Shown: positions 28,998 through 32,795 of the stretch, one piece after another
Layout of the letters: each line of letters starts with the position of its first letter
Numbering within the stretch: the stretch's first letter is position 1
Made by a program: the position numbers and the translations under genes
Source: an uncultured Clostridium sp.
Lineage (GTDB): Bacteria; Bacillota; Clostridia; Clostridiales; Clostridiaceae
Direction of reading: 5' to 3'
Length of the DNA: 32,795 nucleotides
Assembly: GCA_902785295.1 (NCBI GenBank)
Contig: CACZYK010000052.1
Span: 1-32,795 of the forward strand
The notes under the pieces: model-generated
Seen by the model: only the letters and a program-made list of their open reading frames with translations
Database searches by the model: none
Told to the model about the DNA's origin: nothing

Positions 28998-31900
28998 TTA
29001 TCTTTTCTCCTAACTTTTTAATTATTGAGACTTTCTCTGATAGTATTAACTCAAGACTCACATTATCTTTTAATGAATCATATAACTCTTCCTTTTTGAT
29101 ATATTTTAATAATACCTCTGCTAAAAAGTCTCTATTTTTTTCATCTAAGGTTTTTCCTACCTCTATAGTTTTATTAAAAATTTCTTTTTTCTTTTTATCA
29201 TCATAGGTATTAATTTTTTGAAAAGCTGAATTAAATCTATCTCTTACTAGTTTGTCATTATATTTATCTAATTTTAATGCTAAAATTCCACTTAAGTAAT
29301 TTAATGAAGTATTATATCTGTAGCTTTCTAAAAATCTCATAAGAGCCACATCAGTTTTTTCTAGTGCATTTAAATTCTTAACTTTATTTTCTTCACTAGA
29401 AAAAATCATATCATATGTATTATTAAAATCATCTGGATTGTATACTAAATGGTCCAGTTTAAAGGATTCATCTGAAATCTTAAAATATCCTTCTAATGTA
29501 TTTTTAAAATATTCTTTTCCTTTTGTATAGTAACTATCACATAAATCAAGAAGATTCTTTTGTGATAACCTTCTTGAATAAAAGATATTATCATAGTTCC
29601 ATTGAATTAATATATATATAAGGTTATATACCTTATCCTTGCTATTATTATTTAAAATATCATAATACTTTTGATATTTTGTAAGGTTATTATTATTTAA
29701 ATCAAATTCAATATCATATTTTTTGATATACTTATTTAATGAATTAAAGGCATTTTGATAATCACAATGACCATATTCTATATTAAACTTACCTCTGTTG
29801 CCCCAGTCTTCTATGGTCCAATCTTTAATTATTCCAAGTAAACTCAAACGATAAATTGCCTTTTGAACTGTTACAAAGCTACATTGAATAACATTGTTAT
29901 TATAAGTAATTCTTGACCTACTTAAATCTTCAATTGATATTAACTCTTTTCTTTCCTTACAAAAATTTTCATATATATTTATAGCTAATGCACATTCTTC
30001 TTTAATTGTTTTATTTCCACTAAGCATTAAAAACAGATTTCTATATAAATCATCTGATGACCTAGAATTTATTTTATTAATTTCATTTAAGTCTTCTATT
30101 GTACTTTCTAAACTAAATACAGCATCATAATACTTTTTTGCATTTTTATCCCTTGAATTTAATAGGTAACATACTGCTTTTTCTTTATCTCTTCCTGCTC
30201 TTCCTGCTTCTTGGTAAAAAGATTCTATTGATTGTGGAAGACCAAAATGAATGGTATATCTTATATTTTGCTTATCCACCCCCATACCAAAAGCTTTTGT
30301 TGCTACCATAATAGGAAATTTATTTTCTTGAAATTCATTTTGAACATTAATCTTATATTCACCAAATTTCTTATCATTCATAATAGGACACTTATTTTCC
30401 TTAGGTGCTTCTCCTGAATAATACTTTGCCATATTACTAAATTGTTTATCACTATTAATTTTATTTGATAATGAATAGCAGCCATAATTACCATTTACAT
30501 GAGGAGTAAATATGAGCATGCACTTTTTATATCCTTTATTGTTTTTTGTAATATGATCTTTATTTTCTATATCATGGAGAAGATTAAATAATAAATTTTC
30601 TTTATCTTTGCTATTTCCATCCTCATCCTTAATAACTCTAAATTCTAATTCTTTTCTAGTATAATCAAGTATAGTCTTTACATTTCTTTCATCCATATTA
30701 AATTCTACTAATATATCTTTTAATACATTCTTAGAAGCAGTAGCTGTAAGCCCTAAAAACTTCGCATCTGGACATAATCTATTAATAGTTTTTGCTAAAT
30801 TTAAATAAGACGTTCTAAAGTCATGCCCCCATTCTGATAAACAATGTACTTCATCTATAACAGCATAACCAATATGATACATACTATTTATAGTTCTTAA
30901 CTGCTTCCTAAAATTATGAGTTTGAAATCTTTCTGGAGATATCCATACAAACATATATTTGAGCATAGAATACTCACTTAATATCTTTTCCTTTTCTTGT
31001 GCTGTCTGTTCACTATTTACAAAATTAGTATGTACTATTCCTTTTTTATCTAAGTTATATTTTTGATCATACATTAATGATTTTATAGGTACAACCACAA
31101 AGCTTATTGCAGGCTGAAGCAAACATACTAATTGATAACATAAAGATTTACCACTACCTGTAGGTAATAAACCTATGGTATCAGTTAATGATAAGCTATT
31201 AATTATAATAGGAAGTTGTCCTATATTAAAATTTGAAAAACCAAATATATTTTCATTAAGCATATATAAACTACTTTCATTAGATTCTTTACCTTCAGTG
31301 ATAATGTTATATTTTATACTTTTACTAGTAGCTACTTTAAAGTAATCCTTTTCATCTAAATAATCACTTCTCACAAAAATAACATCATCCTCATTTATAC
31401 TTTCATCCCATCTTTTAAGTAAACTAAAGTCAATTTTCAATGTTTCTTTGTTTTTAACAAATTTATCTACCTTTTTTATATTTATTGAAGGTCTTATTAG
31501 TTTTTTGCCTTGTAAGTTTAGTAAATTTTCAAGCCAAATAAATATGTCTTCTATCGCAACAAAATAATCAATATGTATATCTGAAGATTTAATTTGAAAA
31601 TTCCAACTATCATCACTTATGCTAATAATACCTCTTTTTAGTAACTGAAGTATTAAAATCTGAAATCTCATTATTCCATCAAGGCTATATTTTATTAATG
31701 AGTCTTTATCTTTACTAAATAAATCTAATGAACTTTTATATAATTGAATTTCCTTACTATTTATAATTTTTTCTTTAATTTCTTTAAGTATTTTATCTAA
31801 ATTCTTATCATTATCCCTTATTGAATTAGCAGGTATCCTTAAAACACTTATATTAAACTTAGCAAGATATGTATCTCTTTCAATATCTCTTTGAACATTT

Positions 31901-32370
31901 ACTTCTTCCTTATGCTGAATACCATCTATTTCAATTACTAATTTACATTGTGGAAGATAAAAATCCACTGCATTTTCAGAAAACTCTTCATTCTCCTCAC
32001 CAGTAATTTCATTAATTAATGCTTCAGGCAATATTAAATTTTTAACAAAATCATATTCACCCTTTAGCACTTTTGGTAAGATACTCTCATAAAATAGCTT
32101 TGCAGGATTATTATTGCCATAACCTTTAATAACCCCATTCCATTTACACTCATCCTGTGATAAATATCTTATATCTGGGTCTATACTATAATTTTCATAT
32201 TTACTTAATAAATAGTTTGATGGTTTAGTTGGAGCACCTCTTTGCAATATATTCTGTAATACGTTATATGTACTAAGAAATTCATCCTCCACACAATTTT
32301 CACTTTTCATATTAATATTAATGATATAATTATTATGACAACTTATATAATTACTTGAAAATTTTTGCAT
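28990..32370 (-). CDS. PD-(D/E)XK (DUF559/Vsr-like) nuclease fused to RecQ-type helicase
   Basis: 1126 residues from the ATG at 32370, supported by AAGGAGG six bases ahead; an earlier in-frame ATG has none. N-terminal nuclease-like domain, about 90-190: AVDFYLPQCKLVIEIDGIQH (D136, E147, D149, H153) then RDIERDTYLAKFNISVLRIP, the pattern of Vsr/DUF559 nucleases. Helicase: Walker A LLPTGSGKSLCYQ (401-413), DEVH box (506-509) with HCLSEWGHDFR as in RecQ, motif III LTATAS (541-546), and the motif V/VI region FGMGVDKQNI and YQEAGRAGRDKE. No four-Cys zinc site or HRDC domain is evident; the last ~350 residues are not recognised. Housekeeping RecQ is ~600-700 residues without a nuclease, so this is an accessory enzyme, plausibly defence-related. 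Confidence 0.87.
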   Translation of the reverse strand: MQKFSSNYISCHNNYIININMKSENCVEDEFLSTYNVLQNILQRGAPTKPSNYLLSKYENYSIDPDIRYLSQDECKWNGVIKGYGNNNPAKLFYESILPKVLKGEYDFVKNLILPEALINEITGEENEEFSENAVDFYLPQCKLVIEIDGIQHKEEVNVQRDIERDTYLAKFNISVLRIPANSIRDNDKNLDKILKEIKEKIINSKEIQLYKSSLDLFSKDKDSLIKYSLDGIMRFQILILQLLKRGIISISDDSWNFQIKSSDIHIDYFVAIEDIFIWLENLLNLQGKKLIRPSINIKKVDKFVKNKETLKIDFSLLKRWDESINEDDVIFVRSDYLDEKDYFKVATSKSIKYNIITEGKESNESSLYMLNENIFGFSNFNIGQLPIIINSLSLTDTIGLLPTGSGKSLCYQLVCLLQPAISFVVVPIKSLMYDQKYNLDKKGIVHTNFVNSEQTAQEKEKILSEYSMLKYMFVWISPERFQTHNFRKQLRTINSMYHIGYAVIDEVHCLSEWGHDFRTSYLNLAKTINRLCPDAKFLGLTATASKNVLKDILVEFNMDERNVKTILDYTRKELEFRVIKDEDGNSKDKENLLFNLLHDIENKDHITKNNKGYKKCMLIFTPHVNGNYGCYSLSNKINSDKQFSNMAKYYSGEAPKENKCPIMNDKKFGEYKINVQNEFQENKFPIMVATKAFGMGVDKQNIRYTIHFGLPQSIESFYQEAGRAGRDKEKAVCYLLNSRDKNAKKYYDAVFSLESTIEDLNEINKINSRSSDDLYRNLFLMLSGNKTIKEECALAINIYENFCKERKELISIEDLSRSRITYNNNVIQCSFVTVQKAIYRLSLLGIIKDWTIEDWGNRGKFNIEYGHCDYQNAFNSLNKYIKKYDIEFDLNNNNLTKYQKYYDILNNNSKDKVYNLIYILIQWNYDNIFYSRRLSQKNLLDLCDSYYTKGKEYFKNTLEGYFKISDESFKLDHLVYNPDDFNNTYDMIFSSEENKVKNLNALEKTDVALMRFLESYRYNTSLNYLSGILALKLDKYNDKLVRDRFNSAFQKINTYDDKKKKEIFNKTIEVGKTLDEKNRDFLAEVLLKYIKKEELYDSLKDNVSLELILSEKVSIIKKLGEKINE

Positions 32371-32564
32371 ATAGCCCTCCTTTTTATTATTTCCCATTTA
32401 TTTTGTCTTTTTACTAAGTAAATACTTCTTATCCTTAATAATACCCATCTTCTATGAGTTTATACTACTATAATATAATTACTTATTGTAAAGTTCAATA
32501 TATTTTGTAAATAAATATATATTATTATCATATTATAGATAAATAAAAGTTTTATAATACAAAC

Positions 32565-32608
32565 AAAAAGCTAAATTTTAAATTAAAAAACTTAAAATTT
32601 AGCTTTTT
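32565..32608. terminator. Long AT-rich bidirectional terminator
   Basis: Perfect 17-bp stem: AAAAAGCTAAATTTTAA (32565-32581) pairs with TTAAAATTTAGCTTTTT (32592-32608). It is upstream of the RecQ-type gene on the minus strand and would stop a minus-strand transcript coming from beyond the right edge. Confidence 0.8.
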
Positions 32609-32631
32609 ACTTAAATTTATTTTTTTATAAT

Positions 32632-32700
32632 AGCTTGCCACTGGAATTTTACTGGACACTAAATGTCCTAGCAAGTGGAAATGTCACTTGCTTGCTAATA
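32632..32700 (-). repeat. Structured repeat, copy B
   Basis: Imperfect copy of 28235-28306, same orientation. Hairpins GGACA/TGTCC (32653-32667) and GCAAGTG/CACTTGC (32671-32690) are clean. It is the left limit of a GC-richer segment. See copy A. Confidence 0.45.
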
Positions 32701-32795
32701 CCGCACAGAGATAGTGCCACAGCTGCGCAGTAGATTCTTTTGTCAGATCGTATCAGAATACCGCAGGAATACTGACGTATTTCAAGGGATCATGG
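32700..32795. other. GC-rich segment at the window edge
   Basis: The last ~95 bases are about 47% GC (45 of 95), against about 25% elsewhere, with hairpins GCAC/GTGC (32703-32717) and GAATAC/GTATTT (near 32766-32781). On the minus strand two frames stay open for 20-45 codons, one ending near 32690 (residues YDLTKESTAQLWHYLCAVLA) and another ending near 32645. It may be the 3' end of a gene in a mobile element of different origin, or a structured RNA. I cannot identify it. Confidence 0.4.

Noticed and set aside
32640-32720. Group I intron core (ACTAAATG followed by AGATAGTG resembling R and S elements)
   Set aside because: No P3-P6 region exists upstream, which is AT-rich intergenic DNA, and the other repeat copy lacks the resemblance. 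The similarity is limited to a few bases.
1-32795. CRISPR arrays, tRNA and rRNA genes, riboswitches
   Set aside because: No regularly spaced repeats, cloverleaf-type sequences, rRNA stretches or recognisable riboswitch cores were seen on either strand. GCTAATACCGCA near 32694 resembles a short 16S motif, but the surrounding sequence does not match rRNA.

Overview
The window is very AT-rich (roughly a quarter GC), with strong AGGAGG-type ribosome binding sites, tightly packed operons, AT-rich intergenic hairpins and σA-like promoters. All of this points to a low-GC Firmicute, most likely a Clostridium or close relative. There are no tRNA, rRNA or CRISPR sequences. The layout is a series of self-contained accessory modules separated by ordinary metabolic or regulatory genes.

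Left part (1-2250): the last codons of an upstream gene, a WYL-domain regulator (+), and a convergent small EamA transporter (-). Dynamin module (2253-9416, -): one six-gene operon encoding three different dynamin-like GTPases and three small coiled-coil proteins. It is bounded by direct repeats of the 3' end of a glycerate kinase gene. One copy is the true end of glxK (9688-10815); the other is a 35-nt remnant at 2208-2242. This suggests the module was inserted between glxK and the EamA gene.

Middle (10850-19265): a MutH/Sau3AI-like endonuclease beside a Dam-type adenine methyltransferase whose gene has a one-base frameshift in an A run; a PP1/ApaH-like phosphatase; a MerR regulator with a textbook 19-bp-spacer promoter and a DXS-like thiamine-diphosphate enzyme behind it; a YARHG lipoprotein; a PHP-domain protein; and a small membrane protein.

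Right part: a three-gene operon of β-CASP/MBL protein, GrpE-like protein and divergent Hsp70 (24598-19568, -); a SAM methyltransferase (-); a divergent operon of a sigma-70-like factor and an unrecognised probable DNA-binding protein (+); and a two-gene unit of a PD-(D/E)XK nuclease fused to a RecQ-type helicase with a tail-anchored coiled-coil protein (32370-28401, -). The last unit is flanked by two copies of a short structured repeat. The final ~95 bases jump to about 47% GC, probably the edge of another element.

Taken together, the dynamin, MutH/Dam, Hsp70-GrpE-MBL and nuclease-RecQ modules look like a cluster of defence or stress modules. None could be matched to a named defence system by inspection alone, so that role is inference. 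The strongest candidates for undescribed systems are the three-dynamin operon, the MBL-GrpE-Hsp70 operon and the nuclease-RecQ plus tail-anchored partner pair.
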